A DNA stretch of 64,000 nucleotides from a bacterium. Its GTDB lineage: Bacteria; Bacillota; Clostridia; Oscillospirales; Acutalibacteraceae. The stretch spans positions 1 through 64,000 of the forward strand of contig JAHLAX010000070.1 in assembly GCA_020625875.1 (NCBI GenBank), written 5' to 3'. The notes below the pieces were generated by a model, which was given only the letters and a program-made list of their open reading frames with translations, did no database searches and was not told where the DNA came from. A program made the translations under genes and the position numbers. This document shows positions 34,810 to 42,998 of this stretch, one piece after another (position 1 is the stretch's first letter; every line of letters starts with the position of its first letter).

Positions 34810-35012
34810 TTGTCAGCAGTCAGTTGCTAGTTGTTTTCGGGTATTAACCTTTTATCTTCAGAGAGCTTCGCGTCCCGAATGGATAAAATATTATATATAC
34901 TAACTTAGCCTTGAGATTCATCAAAATCTCAAGGCTTTCTTTATAATCGGGTGTGGGCGGAGCCCGTCAATAACTGATAACTAACTACTAATTACTAAAT
35001 ACTGACCACTGC
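34808..35012. repeat. Composite heptad-arm element with 34-nt core and terminator hairpin
   Basis: It begins in the ECF gene's TAG stop. The left arm has CAG/TAGT 7-mers (CAGCAGT, CAGTTGC, TAGTTGT), then the core at 34854-34887 shared with the element at 10888-10921 (29 of 34 identical). Next are a terminator hairpin, a small GGGCGGAGCCC hairpin and a right arm (ACTGATA, ACTAACT, ACTAATT, ACTAAAT units). Nothing else is visible in the 367-nt gap except the promoter of the next gene. Confidence 0.78.
34904..34942 (+). terminator. Terminator inside the composite repeat, after the ECF gene
   Basis: Perfect 12-bp stem AGCCTTGAGATT / AATCTCAAGGCT with a six-base loop, followed by TTCTTT. Confidence 0.8.
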
Positions 35013-35083
35013 TTTCGTCATTACGCACAAAACCGAAGCGAATTTTTTGGTTGATTTAACGGCGATATTTTTCTTTTAAGCTA

Positions 35084-35112
35084 TTGTGCAGGTTTTACAA
35101 AAATGTTATAAT
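35084..35112 (+). promoter_or_regulatory. Promoter of the EF-G-like gene
   Basis: TTGTGC, 17 bp, then a perfect TATAAT. The leader is about 58 nt. Confidence 0.65.
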
Positions 35113-35176
35113 TTTATGGTAATTTGTCTGCAATCCAGAGTAATTGCAAAATTTCAAATGAAAGGGCTGTATCATT

Positions 35177-37240
35177 TTGAAACAGTATATCGCAAAAAAC
35201 ATTCTTAATCTTGCTTTCGCGGGTCACGCGGGCTGCGGCAAAACTTCTGTTGCCGAGTCTATGCTTTTCCTCGCCAAGGCGAGCGACCGTCTCGGTAAGG
35301 TAACCGACGGCAACACCGTGCTCGACTATGACGCTGAAGAAATCAAGCGTCAGGTATCGCTGATGACAGCGGTTGCTCCCCTCGAGTGGAAGAACACCAA
35401 AATCAACATTATCGACACTCCAGGTCTGTTTGACTTTGAGGGCGGCGTAGCCGAGGGTATGCGCGCGGCTGACAGCGCTATCATCGTTGTATCGGGCAAG
35501 GACGGCATCGACGTTGGTACCGAAAAGGCTGTTAAGGCCGCGAAGAAGCAGGATTTAGCTAAAATATTCTTCGTAAACGGCGTTTGTGACGAGAACGCGC
35601 GCTTCTATGATGTATTCGAGGACCTCAAGTCTACATTTGGTCCTTCGGTATGTCCTGTTGTTGTTCCCTATATCGAGAACGGCAAGGCAGATGTTTATGT
35701 TAATCTCTTTGAGTTCCGCGCTTACAAATACGCTAAAGGCGTTGCTACTCCCACAGAAATGCCTGCTCTGGGCGACCGTCTTGACGGTTTGAGAGAAGCC
35801 ATTAAAGAGGCTGTAGCCGAAACAAGCGAAGAAATGCTTGACAAGTTCCTCGAAGGCGAGGAGTTCACTCCCGAAGAGATTATCACTGGTCTTTCACAGG
35901 GTGTTAAGGACGGCTCAATCTGCCCCGTATTCTGCGGCGACGCTCAGAATATGGCTGCTATTGATATGTTCCTCAATTCTCTTATCTGGCTTGCTCCCAA
36001 GGCTGACAGCCGCACAGAAACAGGCGCTGACCCCAACGGCGATCCCGTTGAAGTTAGCGTAAACGCAGACGGCGCTGCCGCGGCTGTAGTATTCAAGACA
36101 GTATCAGACCCGTTCGTCGGCAAGCTCTCATATATTAAGACAGTATCGGGCAAAATCTCATCAGATGTTCCCGTTATCAATATGCGTACAGGCGAGAACG
36201 TAAGAATCACAAAGGTTCTCACACCTCGCGGCAAAAAACAGGAGGATTCTCAGTTTATCGGCGCGGGCGATATTGGCGCTATTCCGAAGCTCAACGACGT
36301 TAAGACCGGCGACACTCTCTGTTCACCGCTCAGAAAAGTTACCCTTAAGGGCGTTGAATATCCTGTAGCTTCATACGCTCAGGCTATCAAGCCCAAGACA
36401 AAGGGCGATGAGGATAAGGTAGCTCAGGCTGTTAAGAAGATTATGGAAGAAGACCCGTCCATCAAATACTTCCATAACCACGAAACACACGAGATGGTTG
36501 TTTACGGCCTCGGTGAGCAGCACCTTGATGTAGTTGTATCAAAGATTAAATCCAAATATAATGTTGACGCTATGCTTGAGAATCCGAAGATTGCTTATCG
36601 CGAGACTATCCGCAAGCCTGTTAAGGTTCAGGGACGTCACAAGAAGCAGTCGGGCGGACACGGTCAGTTCGGTGATGTATGGATCGAGTTCTCACCCTGC
36701 GACAGCGACAGTCTTGAGTTCAGCGAGAGCGTTGTAGGCGGCGCGGTTCCCAAGGGCTTCTTCCCCGCTGTTGAGAAGGGCTTGCGCGACGCTATCCTCC
36801 ACGGTCCTCTCGCGGGCTATCCCGTAGTTGGTCTTAAGGCTAACCTATACGACGGTTCTTATCACCCCGTAGACAGCTCTGAAATGGCGTTCAAGATGGC
36901 GGCTAATATCGCGTATAAGAACGGTATGCCTCAGGCTTCTCCCACACTCCTCGAGCCCTTCGGCACACTTCAGGCGACTGTTCCCGACGCCAACATGGGC
37001 GACGTTATGGGCGAAGTTAACAAGCGCCGCGGTCGTGTAATGGGTATGAATCCCGCCGACGAAAAAGGTATGCAGGTTGTAGAGGCTGAGGTTCCCGAGG
37101 CTGAGATGGGCGATTTTGCCACATTCATCCGTCAGTGCACACAGGGACGCGGAAGCTACACATTTGAGTTTGTACGTTACGAGGACTGCCCCGCTAACGT
37201 AGCTCAGAAGGTTATAGACGCAGCAAAAGTTGAGGAGTAA
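35177..37240 (+). CDS. Elongation factor G-like translational GTPase (paralogue)
   Basis: 687 residues with all EF-G domains: GTPase (about 1-270), domain II, domain III with KYFHNHETHEMVVYGLGEQH, domain IV with GGHGQFGDVWIEF, and domain V. The G motifs differ from canonical EF-G. The P loop is GHAGCGKTS, switch I has KRQVSLMTAV where RGITI is usual, G3 is DTPGLFDF rather than DTPGHVDF (so the catalytic His is Leu-Phe), and NKxD is replaced by VNGVCD. It is thus a FusA2-type paralogue, possibly a ribosome recycling, stress or hibernation factor, not the main EF-G. It uses a TTG start with AAAGGG upstream. It stands alone. Confidence 0.85.
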   Translation: MKQYIAKNILNLAFAGHAGCGKTSVAESMLFLAKASDRLGKVTDGNTVLDYDAEEIKRQVSLMTAVAPLEWKNTKINIIDTPGLFDFEGGVAEGMRAADSAIIVVSGKDGIDVGTEKAVKAAKKQDLAKIFFVNGVCDENARFYDVFEDLKSTFGPSVCPVVVPYIENGKADVYVNLFEFRAYKYAKGVATPTEMPALGDRLDGLREAIKEAVAETSEEMLDKFLEGEEFTPEEIITGLSQGVKDGSICPVFCGDAQNMAAIDMFLNSLIWLAPKADSRTETGADPNGDPVEVSVNADGAAAAVVFKTVSDPFVGKLSYIKTVSGKISSDVPVINMRTGENVRITKVLTPRGKKQEDSQFIGAGDIGAIPKLNDVKTGDTLCSPLRKVTLKGVEYPVASYAQAIKPKTKGDEDKVAQAVKKIMEEDPSIKYFHNHETHEMVVYGLGEQHLDVVVSKIKSKYNVDAMLENPKIAYRETIRKPVKVQGRHKKQSGGHGQFGDVWIEFSPCDSDSLEFSESVVGGAVPKGFFPAVEKGLRDAILHGPLAGYPVVGLKANLYDGSYHPVDSSEMAFKMAANIAYKNGMPQASPTLLEPFGTLQATVPDANMGDVMGEVNKRRGRVMGMNPADEKGMQVVEAEVPEAEMGDFATFIRQCTQGRGSYTFEFVRYEDCPANVAQKVIDAAKVEE

Positions 37241-37285
37241 TTTCCTCTCTTTATAAGGTTATGAAAAATAGGTAAAAACGGCTAA

Positions 37286-37311
37286 GGGGCTGTCGCGCGA
37301 GCGGCAGCCCC
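37286..37311. other. Strong hairpin between the EF-G-like and EEP genes
   Basis: GGGGCTGTCGC / GCGGCAGCCCC forms an 11-bp stem with one internal mismatch. No T tract follows on the plus strand, so it may be a processing or attenuation hairpin; a minus-strand T run (TTAGCCGTTTTT) lies a few bases beyond it. Confidence 0.55.
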
Positions 37312-37332
37312 AAATAACAGGAGACTAAACGT

Positions 37333-38430
37333 ATGAGAAAACCTAAGAAAAACAAAAAAAGACGCTTATGGCTCAAAATCCCGCTGAGTATTATATGTAT
37401 TGTGCTCGTGGCGGTAATCGCGTATGTATCGTATGTGTTCATCAGCTATTCGCGTATTGAGGATAAGCAAAAGCTCAGCGTCAAAGGTACGGCAACCAGC
37501 ACAAAGGTAAACATTGGTAAAACCTATACGGCTCTGACATACAACATAGGTTTCGGCGCTTATACACCTGACTTTACGTTCTTTATGGACGGCGGCTCAC
37601 AGTCATGGGCAAAATCTGAAAAAAGCGTTATCAAATGCGTCACAGGAACCGCCGCGGCGGCTCAGATACACAACGCCGACTTTGTGTTCTATCAGGAGGT
37701 AGACACCGATTCAACCCGAAGCTATCACGTCGACGAAAGCAAGCTTATCACCGACAGGCTTAAGGACTACAACAGCGTCTTTGCCAGCAACTATCACTCC
37801 GCGTTTTTGATGTACCCGATTTTACAGCCGCACGGCGCGTCAAACAGCGGATTATTGACTCTTAGCAAAACTAAGATTAATTCCGCGATAAGACGCAGTC
37901 TGCCAATCGCCACGGACTTTATGAAAATTGTTGATCTCGACCGCTGTTACAGCGTTTCAAGGCTCGAGACAGACAACGGCAAGGAGCTTGTGGTCTATAA
38001 TATTCACGCCTCAGCCTACATAAATGATTCAAAAATACTCGATAATCAATTTAAGATGCTATTTAAAGATATGGAAAGCGAGTATAAAAAGGGTAACTAT
38101 GTAATCTGCGGAGGCGACTTCAACCACGATTTCACAGGAAAGTCCGTAAAAAAGCTCAATCCCAAAAACAAGGAAGAGCACATATGGGCAAGCCCCTTCC
38201 CCGACAAAATGCTGCCAAAGGGTATAAATAAAAACACAAAATATTCTGACGGAAAAACTACCGCGACCACGCGCAACGCCGATATACCATACAGCAAAAA
38301 AAGCTTCACGGTCATATTAGACGGCTTCCTGACCTCGGACAACATCAAGGTAAACTTCGTAAAAAATATTGATACGGGATTCAGATACTCTGACCACAAC
38401 CCTGTAGTAATGAAATTTTCGCTCAAATAA
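37333..38430 (+). CDS. Membrane-anchored endonuclease/exonuclease/phosphatase family protein
   Basis: 365 residues. A basic N-terminus (RKPKKNKKRRLW) precedes one membrane helix (about 16-37). The EEP fold follows with YNIGFGAYTPDF, QEVDTDS (metal-binding Glu), YNIHASAY, GGDFNHDFTG, and the closing YSDHNPVVMKF with the catalytic Asp-His. It should hydrolyse phosphodiesters or phosphomonoesters outside the membrane; the substrate could be nucleic acid, sphingomyelin-like lipid or inositol phosphate. It lies 92 nt after the EF-G-like gene across a hairpin, with a GGAG site. Confidence 0.85.
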   Translation: MRKPKKNKKRRLWLKIPLSIICIVLVAVIAYVSYVFISYSRIEDKQKLSVKGTATSTKVNIGKTYTALTYNIGFGAYTPDFTFFMDGGSQSWAKSEKSVIKCVTGTAAAAQIHNADFVFYQEVDTDSTRSYHVDESKLITDRLKDYNSVFASNYHSAFLMYPILQPHGASNSGLLTLSKTKINSAIRRSLPIATDFMKIVDLDRCYSVSRLETDNGKELVVYNIHASAYINDSKILDNQFKMLFKDMESEYKKGNYVICGGDFNHDFTGKSVKKLNPKNKEEHIWASPFPDKMLPKGINKNTKYSDGKTTATTRNADIPYSKKSFTVILDGFLTSDNIKVNFVKNIDTGFRYSDHNPVVMKFSLK

Positions 38431-38456
38431 GCGCACCGCACGAAAGGAAAAATATT

Positions 38457-38675
38457 ATGAGTTTTGAACCGTGGATGCTCGCGGCTATAGATGACGCAGG
38501 TCATAACGGAATTACCGACAAACATATTGAACGCGTCGCGGTTGCCATACGAAATTCAGGACTTACATATATTGATGATTCCTCGTTCGCGCGAATATGC
38601 CGCGGCGTTGGAATTGACTCTACCAATTTTACCGCTGATGATATTGAAAAGCTTAATCATCTGCTAAACGGCTGA
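38457..38675 (+). CDS. Hypothetical 72-residue acidic protein
   Basis: A small soluble protein, MSFEPWMLAAIDDAGHNG..., rich in Asp and Ile, predicted mainly helical and without membrane segment or Cys pair. It is preceded by GAAAGG nine bases before its ATG and follows the EEP gene by 26 nt, so it is probably co-transcribed. I do not recognise a family. Confidence 0.6.
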   Translation: MSFEPWMLAAIDDAGHNGITDKHIERVAVAIRNSGLTYIDDSSFARICRGVGIDSTNFTADDIEKLNHLLNG

Positions 38676-38691
38676 TTTTGTTTGAAGATTA

Positions 38692-38721
38692 TTGCAAAAG
38701 CAAAGTCGACTATGTTATAAT
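38692..38721 (+). promoter_or_regulatory. Promoter of trpB
   Basis: TTGCAA, 18 bp, then a perfect TATAAT, about 40 bp before the start codon. The short leader leaves no room for a T box or trp attenuator. Confidence 0.65.
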
Positions 38722-38758
38722 ATTCACGTAATGTAATCCTATTTATGAGGTGTAAACT

Positions 38759-39982
38759 ATGATTGTTAACAATATTGATTTTGATACATATTTTAAAAAG
38801 TATCCCGATAAGGACGGTTACTTCGGAAAGTACGGCGGCGTATTTGTTGATGATAAGCTCAAAAAAGCTATGGCTGAAATCACCCAGGCTTATTACTCTA
38901 TTTGTCAGTCACGCAAATTTATCGCTGAGCTCAGACGTATACGCAAGGAGTTTCAGGGCAGACCTACCCCTATCACCCATCTTGAAAGACTCTCAAACTC
39001 GCTCGGCGGACGTGTTCAGCTCTACGCCAAGCGCGAGGATTTGAACCACTCGGGCGCTCACAAGCTCAACCACTGTATGGGCGAGGCGCTGCTCGCGAAA
39101 TATATGGGCAAAAAGAAAGTTATCGCCGAGACAGGCGCGGGGCAGCACGGTGTCGCGCTCGCCACAGCGGCGGCGTACTTCGGCTTGGAATGCGATATTT
39201 ATATGGGCTCTGTCGATATAAAGAAACAGGCTCCCAACGTCGCGAGAATGAAGGTTCTCGGCGCGAATGTCGTAGAGGTAACACACGGGCTAAAGACGCT
39301 CAAAGAAGCTGTAGACGCGGCGTTTGAAGCTTACAGCAAGGAGTATAACGACGCGATTTACTGCATCGGCTCCGTGCTCGGTCCTCATCCGTTCCCGATG
39401 ATGGTCCGCGACTTTCAGAGCGTTGTCGGCGTTGAGGCTAGAGAACAGTTCGTTGATATGACAGGGCATCTCCCCAACGCGATTGTAGCCTGTGTAGGCG
39501 GCGGCAGCAACGCGGCGGGCTTGTTCTCGGGCTTTTTGAATGACCCTGTAGACATCTACGGCGTTGAACCGCTCGGCAGAGGCTCGAAGCTCGGCGACCA
39601 CGCGGCTAGCCTTAAATACGGCACCGAGGGCGTTATGCACGGCTTTAACAGCATTATGCTCAAGGATGAGAACGGCGAGCCCGCTCCCGTTTATTCAGTA
39701 GCCAGCGGTCTTGATTATCCGTCATCTGGCCCTGAACACGCTTTTCTACGTGATATTGGCAGAGTTAAATATGACGTAATAGACGACAAAGAAACCATTG
39801 ACGCTTTTTATAAACTGTCACGCTTAGAGGGAATAATCCCCGCGATTGAAAGCTCCCACGCGATCGCTTTCGGTATGAAGCTCGCTAAGCAAATGGAGCA
39901 CGGCTCCGTGCTGATTAACCTCTCGGGCAGAGGCGACAAGGATATGGACTACGTCATCGAAAAGTACGGCATTCCCGAATAA
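38759..39982 (+). CDS. trpB: Tryptophan synthase beta chain (stand-alone)
   Basis: A 407-residue PLP enzyme with [28 protein letters not shown] (the Lys binds PLP), [16 protein letters not shown], the glycine-rich phosphate loop [12 protein letters not shown] and ESSHAIAFG. It joins indole with serine to make tryptophan. The usual HTGAHKIN is here HSGAHKLN and RPTPLY is RPTPIT, small departures from canonical TrpB1. No trpA or other trp gene is near, so it may salvage free indole or partner with a distant TrpA. An independent promoter supports separate control. Confidence 0.93.
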   Translation: MIVNNIDFDTYFKKYPDKDGYFGKYGGVFVDDKLKKAMAEITQAYYSICQSRKFIAELRRIRKEFQGRPTPITHLERLSNSLGGRVQLYAKREDLNHSGAHKLNHCMGEALLAKYMGKKKVIAETGAGQHGVALATAAAYFGLECDIYMGSVDIKKQAPNVARMKVLGANVVEVTHGLKTLKEAVDAAFEAYSKEYNDAIYCIGSVLGPHPFPMMVRDFQSVVGVEAREQFVDMTGHLPNAIVACVGGGSNAAGLFSGFLNDPVDIYGVEPLGRGSKLGDHAASLKYGTEGVMHGFNSIMLKDENGEPAPVYSVASGLDYPSSGPEHAFLRDIGRVKYDVIDDKETIDAFYKLSRLEGIIPAIESSHAIAFGMKLAKQMEHGSVLINLSGRGDKDMDYVIEKYGIPE

Positions 39983-40029
39983 TAAAGAAATAACAAAAAA
40001 CGCTCTGCCAGAGAGGAGGTCATAGAGGT

Positions 40030-40797
40030 ATGGCGAAAAAAGAAAATGAATCAACAAAAAACGAGCTCATCAAAAACGGCGATAGTGCCCCGAGCAACGC
40101 GCTCAAAGACAGAAGAACTATCTTGACCGCCAAAAGGCTCGAAACCATAGTCGCGATACTTCTCGGCATCACCACATTACTCTCGGCATGGGCTTCGTGG
40201 ATTGGACATCTGCACGGCGGAATCCAGTCTATCAACTTTACAAAAAGCAACAACGCGTCGTCACAGGGCACCGCGGAATATAACCTCGGTATGCAGATGT
40301 ATCTTTCCGATTATATGGTGTGGAACACCATAAAGGATTATGACTATGAACTGGCATCCGCAAAGGCTGACGGCAACCAGAAAAAAATATCCCTCATAAA
40401 AGAAAAGATTAAGACATACAAAGAGCATAACATCAGCGAAATACTGAGCGAAGGCATAAAGTGGATGGAGAAAAACAACGAGGACAATCCATTTAAAATG
40501 CCGAAAATGTCAGAAAAGTATTTTGAGTCGGGGCAGGAGACGTTCAATCAGTCGAAAGAACTGCTTGAGGAAGGCAAGCGCGACAACGCCAAGGGCGACT
40601 CTTATATGCTCGTAACCGTAATATACTCACTGACGCTCTTTCTGCTCGGCATTGTCGGAACATTCAAAAATATGCCGAACCGAATAGCGGTCTTGCTGAT
40701 TGCGGTTGTATTTCTTACTTTCGGCGTCATATATATGTGTACGATACCGCTGCCGACGGGCTTTGAGAAAATGAATTTCTTTGAATTTAATAAATAG
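40030..40797 (+). CDS. Hypothetical membrane protein, DUF4337-like
   Basis: 255 residues with a charged N-terminus, a first membrane helix (about 37-60, with LETIVAILLGITTLLSAWASW), a long charged helical middle (about 85-190) and two closely spaced C-terminal helices. The layout and the ETIVAILLGxxTLxSAWxSW start resemble the DUF4337 family. No function is known. It follows trpB by 47 nt with a GGAGG site, so it may share the trpB transcript; a terminator ends the unit. Confidence 0.6.
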   Translation: MAKKENESTKNELIKNGDSAPSNALKDRRTILTAKRLETIVAILLGITTLLSAWASWIGHLHGGIQSINFTKSNNASSQGTAEYNLGMQMYLSDYMVWNTIKDYDYELASAKADGNQKKISLIKEKIKTYKEHNISEILSEGIKWMEKNNEDNPFKMPKMSEKYFESGQETFNQSKELLEEGKRDNAKGDSYMLVTVIYSLTLFLLGIVGTFKNMPNRIAVLLIAVVFLTFGVIYMCTIPLPTGFEKMNFFEFNK

Positions 40798-40814
40798 ATT
40801 TTTTATAAAAACAA

Positions 40815-40857
40815 GACTGTCATCCTGAACAAATCATAGGATGACAGTTATTTTTTA
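40815..40857 (+). terminator. Terminator after the DUF4337-like gene
   Basis: Perfect 11-bp stem ACTGTCATCCT / AGGATGACAGT followed by TATTTTTTAT. Confidence 0.9.
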
Positions 40858-40909
40858 TCTAACGGTAAGCCTATATCATCAAACACCTATACTATCAACA
40901 AAAAATCAT

Positions 40910-40939
40910 TTGAAAAATATTATTGATATATGTTATAAT
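40910..40939 (+). promoter_or_regulatory. Promoter of the ATPase-like/transporter fusion gene
   Basis: TTGAAA, 18 bp, then a perfect TATAAT, about 30 bp before the ATG. Confidence 0.65.
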
Positions 40940-40968
40940 AAGCTATCAATAATTTGCGGGAGAATATA

Positions 40969-42564
40969 ATGAAACTGAGAAAAACACGCGCCATTGAAGT
41001 TCCTCTCAAAGAAGGTAACTTTGAAACAGTTGATAAGTATATTAAAGAGTGGATGTCACAAAAACACCTTAATCAAACAATTACAATGGAAGTTATGCTT
41101 TTGGTTGAAGCGCTGTTTAATCAGCTGATGGAACAGGGTTATGATTCCAATACTATTCTGACGATAAAGCCGCAGAGAAGCTTTGGCGAAAGCAGTATCA
41201 AGATAGGATTTGAAGGCGACGCCTATGTTCCGGATGAGGAAAGTCAGGATGAGCTTTCGCCCGAATACAGAATCATGCAGGCGTACAAAGATAAAATCAG
41301 CTACAGATACCGATTAGGCTACAACAGCATACAAATCATTGTAAAAAGAAACTACAGGCAATCTTTGATGTACTGCGCGCTCGGAACTCTGCTCGCTATC
41401 CTCGCGTATATTCCGATAAGCGCTTTTATGAGCGCGGATCAACAGGTCGAGCTTGACAGCAAATTAATCTATCCGTTGATGAAGCTTTTTGGAAACGCTA
41501 TGTTGATGGTCGGCACGCCGGTTACGCTGTTTTCACTGATAAAGAATCTTACGGACATATATATTGTTTCAGAAAAAAATTCATCAAGCAGAAAATTGCA
41601 GATGAAAACAATCGTTACTTCTGTTATTTCTATTATGTTAGCGTTCGGGACAAGCCTGTTCATTGCCGTTTTGATGAACTTTCACGAGGGCTATCTCGGC
41701 TCAAAAGCAGCTTTGACACACGGATTGTCTTTTTCGGAGCTTATGTCTTCGGTTATACCGTCCAGCATTTTTGAATCGTTTGATACATATATACCGTTCC
41801 CGATTATTATCGTCGCGCTGCTAATAACATACGCGATGTGCTCAATCGGTAAGCATTTCGATGAAATACAAAAAATAATCAACGTCTGCTATTCACTATT
41901 TTCCAGAATGTTGAACGTCATTATGTTCACACTGCCGTTTTTCTGCTTTTTGTCAATACTGACTGCGCTTCTGCCGAGCGGATTTACCCACCTTATTATT
42001 ATCGTTGAATTTGCAGGTGTGGTTTTAGCCAGCCTGATTGTTATGATTGTTTTTTATCTGCTACGACTGCTGATTGGAGGCGTCAGGATAGGTCATTTTG
42101 TAAAACGACTTCCGCCGTTGATTTGGGAAAACTTTAAAATCAATTCAGCCATCAACGCTGTTCCGTTCAATATCAGATACTGCGTGCGAAAATACAAGTT
42201 CAACAGAAACCGCATTTCGGCAAAGCTTCCGATTCTTGCAGAAACCAACCTGGACGGCAACTGTTTTCTGATTATGCTGATTTCAATGCTTTTAGTGTTC
42301 GTATTGGGAGTTAATGTTTCGTGGATGCATATTGTGGGAATCGCGGTTCTTATCCTGTTCCTCTCGCTCGGCGCGCCCAACCAGCCTGGCTCTATTGTAA
42401 TCGGTGTGTTAATTATCACCTTTTTCCTACAGGCGGATGGGATAATCTCAATCGCGATATATGCCGAAGTATTCTTTGGAGCGATTCAGAACATCATCAA
42501 CGTCACAGGAGATATTGTTACCGTAGCGATAGAGGAGAGCAAGGCAGCTCTAAAGAAAGCGTAA
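40969..42564 (+). CDS. Dicarboxylate/amino-acid:cation symporter-like protein with ATPase-like N-terminal domain
   Basis: 531 residues. About 130 N-terminal residues are soluble and resemble an RsbW/SpoIIAB-type HATPase: VEALFNQLMEQG would be the N box, EGDAYVPDEE a D-x-G-like segment, and YRYRLGYNSIQIIVKR the final strand. Nine or ten membrane segments follow, with LFGNAMLMVGTPVTLFSLIKN and LSLGAPNQPGS in places that fit the DAACS/GltP symporter fold. It may import dicarboxylates or amino acids under control of the attached domain. Both family calls rest on motif shape. The start is ATG 40969 (GGGAG six bases before), not the TTG at 40954. Confidence 0.6.
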   Translation: MKLRKTRAIEVPLKEGNFETVDKYIKEWMSQKHLNQTITMEVMLLVEALFNQLMEQGYDSNTILTIKPQRSFGESSIKIGFEGDAYVPDEESQDELSPEYRIMQAYKDKISYRYRLGYNSIQIIVKRNYRQSLMYCALGTLLAILAYIPISAFMSADQQVELDSKLIYPLMKLFGNAMLMVGTPVTLFSLIKNLTDIYIVSEKNSSSRKLQMKTIVTSVISIMLAFGTSLFIAVLMNFHEGYLGSKAALTHGLSFSELMSSVIPSSIFESFDTYIPFPIIIVALLITYAMCSIGKHFDEIQKIINVCYSLFSRMLNVIMFTLPFFCFLSILTALLPSGFTHLIIIVEFAGVVLASLIVMIVFYLLRLLIGGVRIGHFVKRLPPLIWENFKINSAINAVPFNIRYCVRKYKFNRNRISAKLPILAETNLDGNCFLIMLISMLLVFVLGVNVSWMHIVGIAVLILFLSLGAPNQPGSIVIGVLIITFFLQADGIISIAIYAEVFFGAIQNIINVTGDIVTVAIEESKAALKKA

Positions 42565-42593
42565 CCAACCAGACAAAGTAAAATAAAAGAACA

Positions 42594-42632
42594 AAACGAC
42601 ACCGTTGAATTAAATGACGGTGTCGTTTTTTT
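42594..42632 (+). terminator. Terminator after the symporter-like gene
   Basis: AACGACACCGT pairs with ACGGTGTCGTT around an 11-nt loop, followed by six or more T residues. Confidence 0.92.
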
Positions 42633-42700
42633 GCAGGTTAAAAGTTTGTTGGTTCTATCTCGTTCTAACTGTCGGAATAGCGACTATTATGGTTAAATAT

Positions 42701-42746
42701 GTTCGAGTCCCTTTCTGTTAGTGCTTCGCACAAAGCGCGCTGAAAG
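42701..42746. repeat. Inverted fragments of the tRNA-Arg 3' end (copy 1)
   Basis: GTTCGAGTCCCTTTC (42701-42715) is identical to the T-arm and acceptor-side sequence of the tRNA-Arg gene but lies on the opposite strand. GCGCGCTGAAAG (42735-42746) is a second piece in the tRNA's own orientation. Confidence 0.6.
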
Positions 42747-42825
42747 TATGTTTAATCTTGCGAAGTGCTCCATCTCGTTTGTTGCGGCGTGTTTGTAGCT
42801 ATAGGTTCATCTGCGCTCCTCCCTA

Positions 42826-42848
42826 AAATTGTCCCACCGGGACAATTT
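42826..42848. other. Palindrome AAATTGTCCC-ACC-GGGACAATTT
   Basis: A perfect 10-bp stem with a three-base loop. It has no T tract directly after the stem and belongs to no gene. It lies between the two tRNA-fragment copies. Confidence 0.6.
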
Positions 42849-42854
42849 CTTAAC

Positions 42855-42920
42855 GGTCGGCTTCGAGTCCCTTTCAGCGCATAAAATAACAGGTACCCTA
42901 TTGGGTACCTGTTATTTTAT
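42855..42920. repeat. Inverted copy 2 of the tRNA-Arg 3' end joined to an 18-bp palindrome
   Basis: The plus strand reads GGTCGG-CTTCGAGTCCCTTTCAGCGC, then ATAAAATAACAGGTACCC. The minus strand running out of the tRNA gene reads nearly the same (GGTCGGGGGTTCGAGTCCC..., then ATAAAATAACAGGTACCC). The two copies face each other around TATT, so the whole is a long imperfect inverted repeat made from the tRNA 3' half and its downstream flank. Confidence 0.75.
42881..42920 (-). terminator. Perfect 18-bp hairpin downstream of tRNA-Arg
   Basis: ATAAAATAACAGGTACCC / GGGTACCTGTTATTTTAT with loop TATT, two bases from the encoded CCA. On the minus strand it ends in TTATTTTAT, so it can act as the tRNA terminator. 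Confidence 0.75.
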
Positions 42921-42921
42921 A

Positions 42922-42998
42922 TGGCGCGCTGAAAGGGACTCGAACCCCCGACCTACTGGTTCGTAGCCAGTCACTCTATCCAGCTGAGCTATCAGCGC
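42922..42998 (-). tRNA. tRNA-Arg (anticodon ACG), CCA encoded
   Basis: Cloverleaf read on the minus strand. The acceptor is GCGCTGA / TCAGCGC, then TAGCTCAG with GGATAGAG in the D arm. The anticodon stem is ACTGG / CCAGT with loop CTACGAA, giving anticodon ACG (A34 would be edited to inosine to read CGU, CGC and CGA). The T arm contains GGTTCGAGTCC. The discriminator is G and CCA is encoded. The gene is single and unlinked to other tRNAs. Confidence 0.96.

Noticed and set aside
38676-38758. T box or trp attenuator upstream of trpB
   Set aside because: The promoter lies only about 40 bp from the start codon, leaving no space for such a leader, and no T-box motif was seen.
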